Positions 33,599 through 42,436 are shown, counted from the first letter of the stretch. The stretch: DNA of 64,000 nt from Xylanimonas allomyrinae (GCF_004135345.1 NZ_CP035495.1:1984001-2048000); one strand, 5' to 3'. Numbers and translations: made by a program. Notes: a model not told the origin generated them from the sequence alone.

Positions 33599-33976
33599 AT
33601 GTCGAACCCCACCGTTCAGCGAGCCCGAACAGTGGATCTCGCACACCGCACCTGGCTGGTGGCGGCGGTCGCTGTCTCATGCCTAGTCGCGTTCTTCGCC
33701 CACTTCCGACCTTGTTTCACGACCGTCAGTGGGCGACTCCGCGCCGCCGAGTGTTCGCCACGCGAGGTCACGCTGACGCTGGTCTCTGGGCCAGAGTCCG
33801 TTACCAAGACGGTCCATCTGGACTCCTTCGCCCTCGGGACGTTCACTCTCTCGCTTGACCATGCCGCGACAGTGGGCGAACTGGTCGTCGAAATGCCCGC
33901 TGACGGGGGCTGCTCGTCCGACGCCGATCCGCAGCCCCGGGCAGTTGCGCTCCTTGACCCGGTCGCCACTGGCTAG
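33599..33976 (+). CDS. small one-helix protein, probably a deletion remnant
   Basis: A 125-residue open frame starting with an ATG at 33599. It has one membrane helix (residues about 20-40, WLVAAVAVSCLVAFFAHF) followed by a short beta-rich soluble domain (SPREVTLTLVSGPES, FTLSLDHAATV). The first helix resembles that of the 502-residue membrane protein at 30355. The most economical reading is an internal deletion that joined the first helix of such a protein to its extracytoplasmic tail. It may be expressed as a membrane-anchored domain or be a pseudogene; the region around it is decayed. Confidence 0.4.
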   Translation: MSNPTVQRARTVDLAHRTWLVAAVAVSCLVAFFAHFRPCFTTVSGRLRAAECSPREVTLTLVSGPESVTKTVHLDSFALGTFTLSLDHAATVGELVVEMPADGGCSSDADPQPRAVALLDPVATG

Positions 33977-33979
33977 CCT
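33974..33979 (+). promoter_or_regulatory. candidate -10 box (TAGCCT) for the 34026-38322 operon
   Basis: TAGCCT 46 bp upstream of the GTG at 34026. A Shine-Dalgarno-like AGGAA lies at 34014-34018. The following five genes overlap or abut, so this would drive the whole sugar-nucleotide/GtrA operon. No -35 was identified. Confidence 0.35.
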
Positions 33980-34025
33980 GCTCGCCAATAATCCCCCTCA
34001 GGTCCGCTCAGACAGGAACTCAGAC

Positions 34026-34727
34026 GTGCGCTACGGATTCATTCTCGCCGGAGGCCTTGGTACGCGGCTCCGCCCTTATACGTTCGTTCTTCCAAAACCG
34101 TTGATCCCGCTCGGCAACGAGACGATCATCGAGCGAGTCCTCCGGTCGTTCCGGCAGGCCGAACTCAGAAACGTTGCCGTCAGCCTCGGCTACCTGGGCC
34201 ATCTCTTGGAAGCCGTGGTCGGCAATGGCGCGAAGTACGAGCTTAACGTCGAGTACACGCACGAGGATGAACCCCTCGGCACAGCGGGCGCTCTCGGCCT
34301 GCTTCCTTTCAACGTCGCGGACGACGACGTCGTCCTGGTGATGAACGGCGATACGCTCACGTCACTCGACCTCAATGAGTTCCTCACGTGGTTCGAACAG
34401 AGTCACGCGGACGCAGCAATGGCCTGCGTTCAGCGCGAAGTCAGAATTGATTACGGTGTCGTAACGACAGATGTCAACGGAAACCTCGAGGCGATCGCCG
34501 AAAAGCCGTCGAGCGTTAATCTACTAAGCACGGGGATCAACGTCTTCCGAGGGTCCGCGCTTCGTGAGCTCCCTGCGGGCCGGGTCGATATGCCGAACTT
34601 CCTGGTTCAGCTCGCGATGTCGGGAAAGACCATCGCATGCAAGACGATCGACGACCTATGGATGGATCTCGGGCGCGTCGAAGATCTCACGGCCGCAAAC
34701 GAACTAGTCGATCGGGGTGTCCTGTGA
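34026..34727 (+). CDS. sugar-1-phosphate nucleotidyltransferase
   Basis: A 233-residue nucleotidyltransferase (RmlA/HddC/ManC-like GT-A fold). Signatures are ILAGGLGTRLRP (nucleotide-binding loop), LPKPLIPLGNETIIE (sugar-phosphate and catalytic Lys segment) and VLVMNGDTLT (metal-binding Asp). The short length, with no C-terminal extension, resembles HddC-type or short glucose-1-phosphate transferases. It activates a hexose or heptose 1-phosphate as NDP-sugar; base and sugar cannot be told from sequence. It heads a tightly overlapping operon with two SDR enzymes, which presumably modify its product. The GTG start is supported by AGGAA 7 bp upstream. Confidence 0.82.
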   Translation: MRYGFILAGGLGTRLRPYTFVLPKPLIPLGNETIIERVLRSFRQAELRNVAVSLGYLGHLLEAVVGNGAKYELNVEYTHEDEPLGTAGALGLLPFNVADDDVVLVMNGDTLTSLDLNEFLTWFEQSHADAAMACVQREVRIDYGVVTTDVNGNLEAIAEKPSSVNLLSTGINVFRGSALRELPAGRVDMPNFLVQLAMSGKTIACKTIDDLWMDLGRVEDLTAANELVDRGVL

Positions 34728-35572
34728 GCACTGACAGGCCGGTATTGATCATCGGCGGTTCCGGCTACTTGGGCGGACGGATCGTGGATGCTCTCCCGGG
34801 AGCGTTAGCGCTTTCGGACGTGGCTGCCCGTGGGCACACCGCACTGCGCGCCGCAGTGGAGGACCTCCGCCCAGAAGTCATCGTGAACGCCGCAGGGGCA
34901 CTGAGAGGGGATTTGGCCGACCTCAAGGCCGCCAATGTCGACCTGCCGCGTCAGCTTGCCCAGATCTCGGACTTTGTCGGCGCTCACCTGGTGCACCTTG
35001 GCTCTGCCGCCGAGTATGGGACAAGCCAACCCAACGGCTGGTGCACAGAGGCTGCCGAGCCGCGTCCCGAGTCGGACTACGGCCGCACGAAACTCCAAGG
35101 GACGCTCGCCGCGGCGTCTGCTTGTTCGTCGACGGTACTGCGGGTCTTCAACCTGGCGGCCGAGCCGACACAGTCGGGCACGCCCCTTGAGGACGTGATC
35201 ACGCGGACCTCCGACGCGCTAAATCGTCAGTCGCCAGCCAATCTCTGGTCACCGGGGACTATCCGCGACTGGGTCCTCCCCGCCTTCGTCATCCATAGCG
35301 TCGCCCGAGCCGTCGAGATTCGACCGCGCGGCGTCTTCAACGTCTGCTCGGGTGTCGGAGTCTCGTTCGGGGACGCCGTCGATTCCGCACTGCGGTCGCT
35401 CGGGTCAGACCTCGGGGTCAGGGCGGGCCGCCCTCCGGGTGGGCCTGTGATTGGTGATCCGCAACAGTGGGAGTCGGTGTCTGGGCTGGCAGAGCAAGTG
35501 ACCACCGAGGTGCTTGCCGGCGTCATCGCTCGTCAAGCCTCCTCCCGACGACCGAAAATGGAGACAAGGTGA
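34724..35572 (+). CDS. NAD-dependent epimerase/dehydratase-family sugar-nucleotide enzyme
   Basis: A 282-residue extended SDR. VLIIGGSGYLGGRIVDAL is the cofactor loop, HLGSAAEYG the active-site Ser region, and SDYGRTKLQ the Tyr-x3-Lys pair. The length suggests a reductase or epimerase such as a dTDP/GDP-4-keto-6-deoxyhexose reductase. GTGA overlaps at both ends couple it to the nucleotidyltransferase and to the next SDR, implying a three-step pathway to one nucleotide sugar whose identity is unknown. Confidence 0.78.
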   Translation: MSTDRPVLIIGGSGYLGGRIVDALPGALALSDVAARGHTALRAAVEDLRPEVIVNAAGALRGDLADLKAANVDLPRQLAQISDFVGAHLVHLGSAAEYGTSQPNGWCTEAAEPRPESDYGRTKLQGTLAAASACSSTVLRVFNLAAEPTQSGTPLEDVITRTSDALNRQSPANLWSPGTIRDWVLPAFVIHSVARAVEIRPRGVFNVCSGVGVSFGDAVDSALRSLGSDLGVRAGRPPGGPVIGDPQQWESVSGLAEQVTTEVLAGVIARQASSRRPKMETR

Positions 35573-36762
35573 CCCCGATCACTTCGCACGACATCGAGAT
35601 CCTGAGCGAGTCCGTCACCGGTCGCACCGAGTCGGTGTTCGCTGCCGCGCAGGCCGCGACCACACAGACCGCCCGCGAGGTTTACACGGGCGCCCGAGTG
35701 TTGGTAACAGGAGCTGCCGGCTTCATTGGCGGCCAAACGCTCCGTCTGATCCTCGATCTCGAACCCTCACTCGTCGTTCTCGCCGACACCTGGGAGAACG
35801 GCCTTGCCGAGAGGGTGCGCCACCTGCGCTCAAGCGGCGCCGTTCGACCTGGCACGCGCATCGAACCGCGCCTTGTCGATGTCACCAGTCCGCTCATGGA
35901 CCGAGTGGTAGCTGAAGAGGGGCCGTTCGAGATCGTCTTGGCGTTCGCTGCAGCCAAGCACGTCCGCAGCGAGCGCGACGCCGCCTCAGCGCTACACATG
36001 CTCAGCGTCAACGTGAACGGCACATTCCGAGTGATCGCCGCAGCCGCAAAGCAGAACCCGGCCTGTCGGCTGTTCATGGTCTCGACGGACAAGGCAGCGG
36101 ACCCGTCGAGCCTCATGGGCGCGAGCAAGCGCCTTATGGAGCGGGCGGTCTACTCCCGGTTCCCGACCGCGACATCGACCCGTTTCGCGAACGTGGCGTT
36201 CTCCAACGGGTCGCTTCTCGAGAGCTGGCTCATCCGGCTCGCAAACGGCCAGGTGCTGCCGGTACCGACTCAGACGTCGCGCTTCTTCGTTCAGCCTTCC
36301 GAGGCTGGACAGCTCTGCCTCGTTTCTTCGCTCGCCCCGCAGGGCAGCATCGTCGTCCCCGCAGCTGGCGTCGTCGAGGACACGCTGCTAGAGGATGCCC
36401 TCGAGCGCGTACTCCAGCGTCTCGCGCTCCGTGCCGAGCACGTCGATGACGAGTCCAAGGCATCTCCGTCGGTGGTCCCCGGCGTCGTGACTGTCCTGCG
36501 CACGCCGCGTGACACGGCAGGTGAGAAGGCCGCCGAAGTCTTCGTCAGCGCCAACGAGCAAGCCACTCGCTGGCTCCCCGCCCTTGAGACCATCTCCGGC
36601 ACCGCCGAGAATCCGGACGTCGGCGACACCCTCGCGTGGATTACCGACGCCTGCGAGGGGCGGAGCGCACCGACACTGCACGAGATCATGGCGCGCGTCG
36701 CCAACGCGGTCCCAGAGTTCCATCACGTCGACAGCATCAAGCGATTGGACGACCGGATATGA
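35569..36762 (+). CDS. CapD/FlaA1-like sugar-nucleotide dehydratase/epimerase
   Basis: A 397-residue SDR of the polysaccharide biosynthesis CapD type. After ~40 N-terminal residues it shows RVLVTGAAGFIGGQTLR. AAAKHVRSERD and STDKAADPSSLMGASKRLMER are the characteristic CapD segments, in which the catalytic Met-Gly-x2-Lys replaces Tyr-x3-Lys. Members are UDP-GlcNAc 4,6-dehydratases or 5-epimerases. The N-terminal membrane domain of full-length CapD is absent, so this is the short cytosolic form. It overlaps both neighbours (GTGA, ATGA). Confidence 0.8.
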   Translation: MTPITSHDIEILSESVTGRTESVFAAAQAATTQTAREVYTGARVLVTGAAGFIGGQTLRLILDLEPSLVVLADTWENGLAERVRHLRSSGAVRPGTRIEPRLVDVTSPLMDRVVAEEGPFEIVLAFAAAKHVRSERDAASALHMLSVNVNGTFRVIAAAAKQNPACRLFMVSTDKAADPSSLMGASKRLMERAVYSRFPTATSTRFANVAFSNGSLLESWLIRLANGQVLPVPTQTSRFFVQPSEAGQLCLVSSLAPQGSIVVPAAGVVEDTLLEDALERVLQRLALRAEHVDDESKASPSVVPGVVTVLRTPRDTAGEKAAEVFVSANEQATRWLPALETISGTAENPDVGDTLAWITDACEGRSAPTLHEIMARVANAVPEFHHVDSIKRLDDRI

Positions 36763-37895
36763 GCGCCGAACCGGCCGAACCGGCCGAACCTTCCGAACCG
36801 GACACCGAGACCGGACGCTCGCGAACGCTTGACGTCGTCGTGCCGTTGTACAGGGAGGCCGAGGGGCTCAGGAACTTCCACCGCGTACTCACCTCGCAAC
36901 TGAACGACCTCAACGACCGATACGACTGGAACGTCGTCTACGTGGCCGACCCGAGCCCGGACGCGACCGCGGACATCGTGCGGGAACTCGCCTCGCGCGA
37001 CCGGCGCGTCCGCGGCGTCGTCATGCTCAGGCGCGCTGGCCACCAGATGTCGCTCATCGCAGGCATGGAGTGGTCGACGGCAGACGCGGTCATCACGATG
37101 GACGGAGACCTCCAGCACCCGCCCGCGCTTATTCCCCAACTCCTGGAGCACTACGAAGCCGGGGTCGACGTCGTCCAGACCATTCGCACCAGGAGCGCCG
37201 GTCGCAGCCGGCTGGGCGGTGCGATGTCGCGCGGCTTCTACCGTGTGATCCGGGGCATCTCCGACGTGCCGATCACGGAAGGCGGTGCAGACTTCCGCCT
37301 CCTGTCCGCTCGCGCGGTGCGGATCCTCACGGCAGAGGTTCGGGAAAGCGACCGCTTCATTCGCGGACTGGTGCCCTGGATGGGGCTGCCGACCGCAACC
37401 GTCGAGTTCGAGGCGCCAGCACGCGAGCACGGCACGTCCAAGTACAACCTCGCGCGCAGCCTCGACTTGGCGGGCTCTGGTGTCGTGTCGTTCAGCAAGG
37501 CGCCCCTTCACCTTGCGATGGTGCTGGGCCTCATCGTGAGCGGCCTCGGTCTGCTGATCGGCATCGCCGCTCTCCTGGCGCGGCTGGCAGGCAGCAACGT
37601 CCCGGCCGGCTGGGCAACACTCGTAGTCATGGTCGCGGTGCTCTCTGGAGTGCAACTCGTCTGTATCGGGTTCATCGGCCTTTATCTAGGGGTTGTCTTC
37701 GACGAGGCGAAGCGTCGACCGCAGATCCTGGTGGAGGAGTACGTCTCAAGTTCCGAAGACCCGCACTCCGGCAAGGCGCCCACCGCATCGAGACGCATTC
37801 GCGCGGTGCCGCCGCGCACCTCGCACCCGGCCCTCGACTCGTGCGAGCGTGGCGGCAGTCGCGTGTCAGTCGCAGGTGGGAGCCACGGTGCCTGA
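36759..37895 (+). CDS. GT2 polyprenyl-phosphate glycosyltransferase (GtrB/ArnC-like)
   Basis: A 378-residue GT2 enzyme. It has an acidic Glu-Pro-rich N-terminus, LDVVVPLYREAEGL, YVADPSPDAT (where family members usually have DDxSxD), ITMDGDLQHPP as metal-binding motif and a REHGTSKYN segment. Two C-terminal membrane helices follow (residues about 250-275 and 285-310). This is the architecture of GtrB/DPM-like synthases that load a sugar onto undecaprenyl phosphate. The very next gene encodes GtrA, its usual partner, so the pair should deliver a lipid-linked sugar to the outer face for side-chain decoration. The C-terminal ~60 residues are low-complexity. Confidence 0.85.
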   Translation: MSAEPAEPAEPSEPDTETGRSRTLDVVVPLYREAEGLRNFHRVLTSQLNDLNDRYDWNVVYVADPSPDATADIVRELASRDRRVRGVVMLRRAGHQMSLIAGMEWSTADAVITMDGDLQHPPALIPQLLEHYEAGVDVVQTIRTRSAGRSRLGGAMSRGFYRVIRGISDVPITEGGADFRLLSARAVRILTAEVRESDRFIRGLVPWMGLPTATVEFEAPAREHGTSKYNLARSLDLAGSGVVSFSKAPLHLAMVLGLIVSGLGLLIGIAALLARLAGSNVPAGWATLVVMVAVLSGVQLVCIGFIGLYLGVVFDEAKRRPQILVEEYVSSSEDPHSGKAPTASRRIRAVPPRTSHPALDSCERGGSRVSVAGGSHGA

Positions 37896-38322
37896 CGGCG
37901 CGACTCCGCTCCGTCGCTCCAGAACTGCTTCGATCATCCAGAGCAGGCTGACGCGGTTTGCCGTCGTCGGCGGCGGGGCAGCGCTGCTTGAGTTTGCCGT
38001 GTTTGCTGGACTCATCGCGGTCGGCACATGGCCTGCGCTGGCGAGCCTGTTGAGTTTCGCAGTCGGAATGACTTCAAGCTTTGTCGGCTACCGCCGGTGG
38101 ACCTTCTCCGGAGATCAAGCCCTGCCGATGTTCAGCCAGTTCGGCGCGTACCTTGCCTTGGCCGTGGTCAACGCTGTGGTGTCAGCGACTCTGGTCCAGG
38201 TCATGGTCAACGTCGGCCTGGACGCCCGCCTTGCAAAGGTGGTCATGATGGCCGCGGTCGCGTGCTGGAACTTCGCGATCCTGGACCGTCTGGTGTTCCG
38301 TCGCGATCTCCCGAAACCGTGA
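37888..38322 (+). CDS. GtrA-family membrane protein
   Basis: A 144-residue protein with four hydrophobic helices and the GtrA signatures RFAVVGGGAALLEF near the first helix and SFVGYRRWTF between helices 2 and 3. GtrA proteins are proposed flippases for undecaprenyl-phosphate-linked monosaccharides made by GtrB. The GTG at 37888 overlaps the preceding GT2 gene by 8 bp, supporting co-expression. A second GtrA gene lies at 54778. It is the last gene of the operon; about 120 bp without a gene follow before the next promoter. Confidence 0.85.
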   Translation: MPDGATPLRRSRTASIIQSRLTRFAVVGGGAALLEFAVFAGLIAVGTWPALASLLSFAVGMTSSFVGYRRWTFSGDQALPMFSQFGAYLALAVVNAVVSATLVQVMVNVGLDARLAKVVMMAAVACWNFAILDRLVFRRDLPKP

Positions 38323-38445
38323 CTGCGTCAGCGGGCGAACCCGGTCTCGCCCGCTGGCGCCCTCAGTTCGGCCGGCGAGGGCGACCACACGTAGGCGTCG
38401 GTCGATCCTCAACGCGACTGCCGCCTACCCGGAAACTTGCGCCGA

Positions 38446-38451
38446 TATGAT
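38446..38451 (+). promoter_or_regulatory. -10 box TATGAT for the FkbM/GT4 operon
   Basis: A perfect TATGAT, 7 bp before the ATG at 38459. It overlaps the earlier in-frame ATG at 38447, so transcription would start after that codon; this decides for the 38459 start and suggests a leaderless message. No clear -35. Confidence 0.5.
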
Positions 38452-38458
38452 GCCCACC

Positions 38459-39421
38459 ATGCCTCAGCCCCCCCTTACCTCGTACGCACAGAACCGTGAG
38501 GACGTCGTCCTCTGGCGTGCGCTCGGCACCCTGAAGTCAGGCCGGTACGTCGAGGTCGGGGCGAATCACCCGGAGCAGGACTCCGTCAGCAAGTCGTTCT
38601 ACGACCACGGCTGGCACGGCATCACGATCGACCCGGTGGAGGACTTCGTCGCGATGCACCGCGAGCGGCGGCCGCACGACGTACAGCTCGCCGCTGCGAT
38701 CACCGCGCGCCCCGTGGACTCCGTGACCCTCCACGCCGTCCCCGGAACCGGCCTTTCCACCCTGGTCGACTCCGTGTCGGAGAAGGCCTCGCGCGACGGC
38801 TACCAGCCCGTCGACGTGACGGTGCCCGCGCGCCGCCTCGACTCCGTGCTCGAGGAGGCGGGGTGGGCCGGGACCGACATCCACTTCCTGCTGATCGACG
38901 TCGAGGGCGCCGAGGCCGACGTGCTCGCCAGCATCGACCTTTCCGTCTGGCGTCCTTGGGTCCTGGTGATCGAGGCGACCGATCCTCGCTCGACGACGCC
39001 GACGCACGAGGCGTGGGAGCCGGCGTTGCTGGCAGCCGGCTACGAGTTCTGCCTCTTCGACGGGCTGTCCCGGTTCTACGTTTCCACCGAGCACGCGGAT
39101 CTGAAGCCCACCCTGAGCTATCCCGCCTGCCCCCTCGACTCCTTCGAGATCGCCGGAGCCGCGGAACGGCGTGCGGCTGAGATCGTCGAGAAGGAGCAGG
39201 AGATCGAGTCGCTGACCCGGCAGCTGGTCCACTGGCGCTCGACCGCGCTCCGCGGCTGGGCCGATGCTCTTGCCGCGTCCGCCGTAGGCGCGGCGAACGC
39301 GGCGAACGCGGCGGACGCTGGCGCAGCGGCAGAGCTCGCCGCGATCCGCCAGACCGTGTCGTGGCGGGTCACAGCACCTCTGCGTGGTGCGCTGCGCGTC
39401 GCGCGGCGGGTGCGGCGGTGA
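38459..39421 (+). CDS. FkbM-family methyltransferase with coiled-coil tail
   Basis: A 320-residue SAM-dependent methyltransferase. SYAQNREDVVLWRALG and RYVEVGANHPEQDSV form the SAM-binding start, and FLLIDVEGAEADVL is the family's acidic motif. It is a paralog of the FkbM part of the fusion at 25259. The C-terminus carries a charged coiled coil (EIVEKEQEIESLTRQL), an Ala/Asn-rich stretch and a basic WRVTAPLRGALRVARR tail like that of the 106-residue protein at 11378. The likely role is O-methylation of a sugar, possibly a capping step that ends chain growth before ABC export (known for other ABC-exported O-antigens; inference here). Its stop overlaps the next GTG. Confidence 0.83.
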   Translation: MPQPPLTSYAQNREDVVLWRALGTLKSGRYVEVGANHPEQDSVSKSFYDHGWHGITIDPVEDFVAMHRERRPHDVQLAAAITARPVDSVTLHAVPGTGLSTLVDSVSEKASRDGYQPVDVTVPARRLDSVLEEAGWAGTDIHFLLIDVEGAEADVLASIDLSVWRPWVLVIEATDPRSTTPTHEAWEPALLAAGYEFCLFDGLSRFYVSTEHADLKPTLSYPACPLDSFEIAGAAERRAAEIVEKEQEIESLTRQLVHWRSTALRGWADALAASAVGAANAANAADAGAAAELAAIRQTVSWRVTAPLRGALRVARRVRR

Positions 39422-40947
39422 CGGCCGTTTCGGACGCCCAGAGGCACCTCTCGGCACGGGTCCTGGCCGCGCTCGATGCTCGCGTCGTCGAGGCGTCGCG
39501 GGTCGTTCTCCCGCCGTCGGTCGTCGAGTCGGCGCTCGAAGAACCCGCGGGCACCGTGACTGCGGTCCTGCTGCCGCAGCTCGTCGCCGCGGCACGCCGG
39601 CCGAACGGGCAGCCGGAGGCGTGGCTCCTCTTCGTCGCGCTCCTCGGCCGGTTCCCGACAACCGCGGAGTTCCTGCGGGTCATGCGCGCCGTCGAGCTTG
39701 AGCCGCCCGACATCATGGCGACGACGCTCCTCGCCCAGGCGCTTGGCTCGCGCGGCCCGTACATGGACCGCGGCATGCGCGTCGTCACGGACCGCCCGGT
39801 CGTGGAGGTCGCGTACTCGGCGATGCACGATCATCACAGCGGCATCCAGCGCGTCGTCCGGGAGACCGTCCCGCGGTGGGCCGCGGCACACCCGCTCGAG
39901 CTCGTCGCGTGGACCACGACAGGGGACGCGTTCCGCACTCTGACTCCGCGGGAGCAGGGCCGGGTCCTCGAGTGGACGGGACCGATCGACGACCCGACCG
40001 TTGACGCGGCCTTTCCATACGAGCTCGTCGTGCCGTTTCGCACCGACGTCCTGCTTCCCGACGTCCCCGTGGCGGCCCAGGCGCCCACCCTCGCGGCCGT
40101 GGCCCGGTTCAGCGGCAACCGCCTCGGCCACGTCGGCTACGACCTGATCCCGATGACCAGCGCAGACCTGCGCCCTGACGGTGAGGCGAGTGCGACCGCC
40201 TCCCAGTTCTCCGTGGTCAAGCACTCGCACCGTGTGGCATGCATCTCGGGCTCGGCGGCCTCGGAGTTCTCCGGGCTGGTCCAGGCCTTGCCCACCCAGG
40301 GGCTCGTCGGGCCGGAGGTTCGCACGGTGCTGCTGCCCGCGGTGGGTGCGCCGCTCCCCGCGAGCGGCGGTTCCCGCCGACAGTCGACCCGACCCGTCAT
40401 CCTCGTGACGGGCACCCGCGAACCGCACAAGAACCAGCGCACCGTGCTCCATGCTGCCGAACGGCTGTGGCGTGAGGGGCTCGACTTCGAGGTGCGGCAG
40501 GCGGGCGGCGAAGGCTGGAGCGACCGGGACTACGCCCCGGCAGTCGAGCGCCTCATCGCGGCGCGTCGCCCGCTCACGCTCCTTGGCCGCGTGTCGGAGC
40601 AGACCCTCTGGGACGAGATGCGGGCAGCGGACGCCGTCGCCTTCATCTCGCTGCACGAAGGCTACGGACTCCCCATCGCGGAGGCACTGTCGGTCGGCAC
40701 GCCCGTGATCACGACGAACTTCGGCAGCCAGGCCGAGGTCGCCGCCGAGGGTGGCTGCCTCCTGGTCGACCCACGCGACGACGACGACGTCACGGCGGCC
40801 CTGCGCCGCATCGTGACGGAGCCGGCACTGCGTGCGTCGCTCGCCGCAGAGGCAGTCCAGCGACCCGTACGGACCTGGGACGACTACGCCTCGGCACTGT
40901 GGGCGTTCCTCGTCGACGGCGTCACCACGGAAGGAGGCCAGCGATGA
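39418..40947 (+). CDS. GT4 glycosyltransferase
   Basis: A 509-residue protein. The N-terminal ~130 residues are helical and specific to this protein and its neighbour. Residues about 140-500 form a GT-B enzyme with HHSGIQRVVRETV, LVTGTREPHKNQRTVLHAA (donor-domain start) and HEGYGLPIAEALSVGTPV (EX7E). It resembles mannosyl-/perosaminyltransferases of ABC-transporter-dependent O-antigen clusters. The start is a GTG overlapping the methyltransferase stop (GTGA). It is a tandem paralog of the next gene, and both sit directly upstream of the ABC exporter. Confidence 0.87.
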   Translation: MTAVSDAQRHLSARVLAALDARVVEASRVVLPPSVVESALEEPAGTVTAVLLPQLVAAARRPNGQPEAWLLFVALLGRFPTTAEFLRVMRAVELEPPDIMATTLLAQALGSRGPYMDRGMRVVTDRPVVEVAYSAMHDHHSGIQRVVRETVPRWAAAHPLELVAWTTTGDAFRTLTPREQGRVLEWTGPIDDPTVDAAFPYELVVPFRTDVLLPDVPVAAQAPTLAAVARFSGNRLGHVGYDLIPMTSADLRPDGEASATASQFSVVKHSHRVACISGSAASEFSGLVQALPTQGLVGPEVRTVLLPAVGAPLPASGGSRRQSTRPVILVTGTREPHKNQRTVLHAAERLWREGLDFEVRQAGGEGWSDRDYAPAVERLIAARRPLTLLGRVSEQTLWDEMRAADAVAFISLHEGYGLPIAEALSVGTPVITTNFGSQAEVAAEGGCLLVDPRDDDDVTAALRRIVTEPALRASLAAEAVQRPVRTWDDYASALWAFLVDGVTTEGGQR

Positions 40948-42431
40948 CCCGGAGCCACCGCACGGCGGGGGTGAGACTCGACCGCACCGTCCTCGCACCG
41001 CGTCTCGCGACCCTGGCGGCCACGCTCGGCAGACCTTCCCCTGCCGTGGACGACCCCGGCGAGGCCGTCAGCCGGCTTGTCGACGCATCCGACCGCGCGG
41101 AGGTCTGGCTCGCGCTCGCGGTGCTCAGCGGACGGCTCCCCGACGAGTCGACGGTCGTCGAGACGGTGCGCGCCGCCGAGTTCGACCCCACCGCACTGCT
41201 CGCCGCCGCAGAGGCCGAGGCGACCGATCTCAGCGTCGCAAGGACGGTCCGCGTGGAGAGCGAGCGCGTCCTGGTCGACGTCGCCCACACGGCGAGCACC
41301 ACGCTCATGACGGGGATCCAGCGCGTCGTCCGGGAGACCGTGCGGCGCTGGCAACGCGACCACGACGTCCTGACGGTCTCCTGGACCGCCGAGTGGGACG
41401 CGCTGCGAACGCTGACCCCGGCCGAGGCAGACCGCATCGCTCACGCGAAAGCTGCCGACGAGGACGAGACCGTCAGGGGCACGCAAGAGATCGTGGTGCC
41501 CTGGCGGTCGCGCTACGTCCTGCCCGAGGTCGCGCTCGACACTCCGCGCGTTGCACGGATGCGAGCGCTCGCGCGATTCTCAGGCAATGCCTTCGCCGCG
41601 ATCGGCTACGACCTCATCCCGCTGACGACAGGCGAGACCACGGCTCCGGCCATGCCGGGCGCCTTCGCCGGCGCGACGACGGTGATGCGGTACGCCGAGC
41701 ATGTCACGCCCATCTCGGAGGCCTCCGCGGTCGAGTACCGCGGCTGGCGCACGACGCTCGCCGCCACTGGCATCCAGGGCCCGCGGATCACCGCCGTCGA
41801 GCTCCCTGTCGAGTCGGTCGCGGTGTCCGACGCGGCGATGGAGGCCACCGCCGAGCGGCTGCTGGTCGGCGGGCTGCCGATGGTGCTCGTCGTCGGCAGC
41901 CACGAGCCACGGAAGAACCATCTCGCCGTGCTGCACGCCGCCGAGGTGCTGTGGCGAGAAGGCCAGAGGTTCTCCTTGACGTTCGTCGGCGGGAACTCGT
42001 GGGGTAGCGAGGAGTTCTCGGCGCAGCTCCTCGATCTCCAGCGCGCGGACCGCCCCGTCGAGTCGATCTCGAAGGTCTCCGAGGACCTGCTCTGGGCGGC
42101 CTACCGCCTCGCCCGGTTCACGGTCTTTCCGTCGTTCAACGAGGGTTTCGGGCTGCCCGTGGCCGAGTCGCTCTCCGTCGGCACGCCGGCCATCACATCC
42201 GACTTCGGAAGCATGGCCGAGATCGCCGCGCTCGGCGGGGCGCTCACCGTCGACCCCAGGTCCGACGTGTCGATCCGTGACGCGATGCGCCGCCTGCTCG
42301 CCGACGACGACCTGCGCGCCCGGCTGTCGGAGGCAGCGCTCGGCCGCCCGCGGAGGTCCTGGGACGAGTACGCGAAAGGTGTGTGGGCGCACCTTGGCAC
42401 AGCGCCTACGACGTCCGACTCCGGTTCCTGA
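40944..42431 (+). CDS. GT4 glycosyltransferase, paralog of the preceding gene
   Basis: A 495-residue protein aligned end to end with the preceding GT. Shared landmarks are TLMTGIQRVVRETV, VLVVGSHEPRKNHLAVLHAA and NEGFGLPVAESLSVGTPA (EX7E). The ATG at 40944 follows a strong AAGGAGG site and overlaps the upstream stop (ATGA). Tandem duplication followed by divergence could give two linkages of the same sugar, as in polymannan or polyperosamine synthesis (inference). Confidence 0.87.
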   Translation: MTRSHRTAGVRLDRTVLAPRLATLAATLGRPSPAVDDPGEAVSRLVDASDRAEVWLALAVLSGRLPDESTVVETVRAAEFDPTALLAAAEAEATDLSVARTVRVESERVLVDVAHTASTTLMTGIQRVVRETVRRWQRDHDVLTVSWTAEWDALRTLTPAEADRIAHAKAADEDETVRGTQEIVVPWRSRYVLPEVALDTPRVARMRALARFSGNAFAAIGYDLIPLTTGETTAPAMPGAFAGATTVMRYAEHVTPISEASAVEYRGWRTTLAATGIQGPRITAVELPVESVAVSDAAMEATAERLLVGGLPMVLVVGSHEPRKNHLAVLHAAEVLWREGQRFSLTFVGGNSWGSEEFSAQLLDLQRADRPVESISKVSEDLLWAAYRLARFTVFPSFNEGFGLPVAESLSVGTPAITSDFGSMAEIAALGGALTVDPRSDVSIRDAMRRLLADDDLRARLSEAALGRPRRSWDEYAKGVWAHLGTAPTTSDSGS

Positions 42432-42436
42432 AGCCG

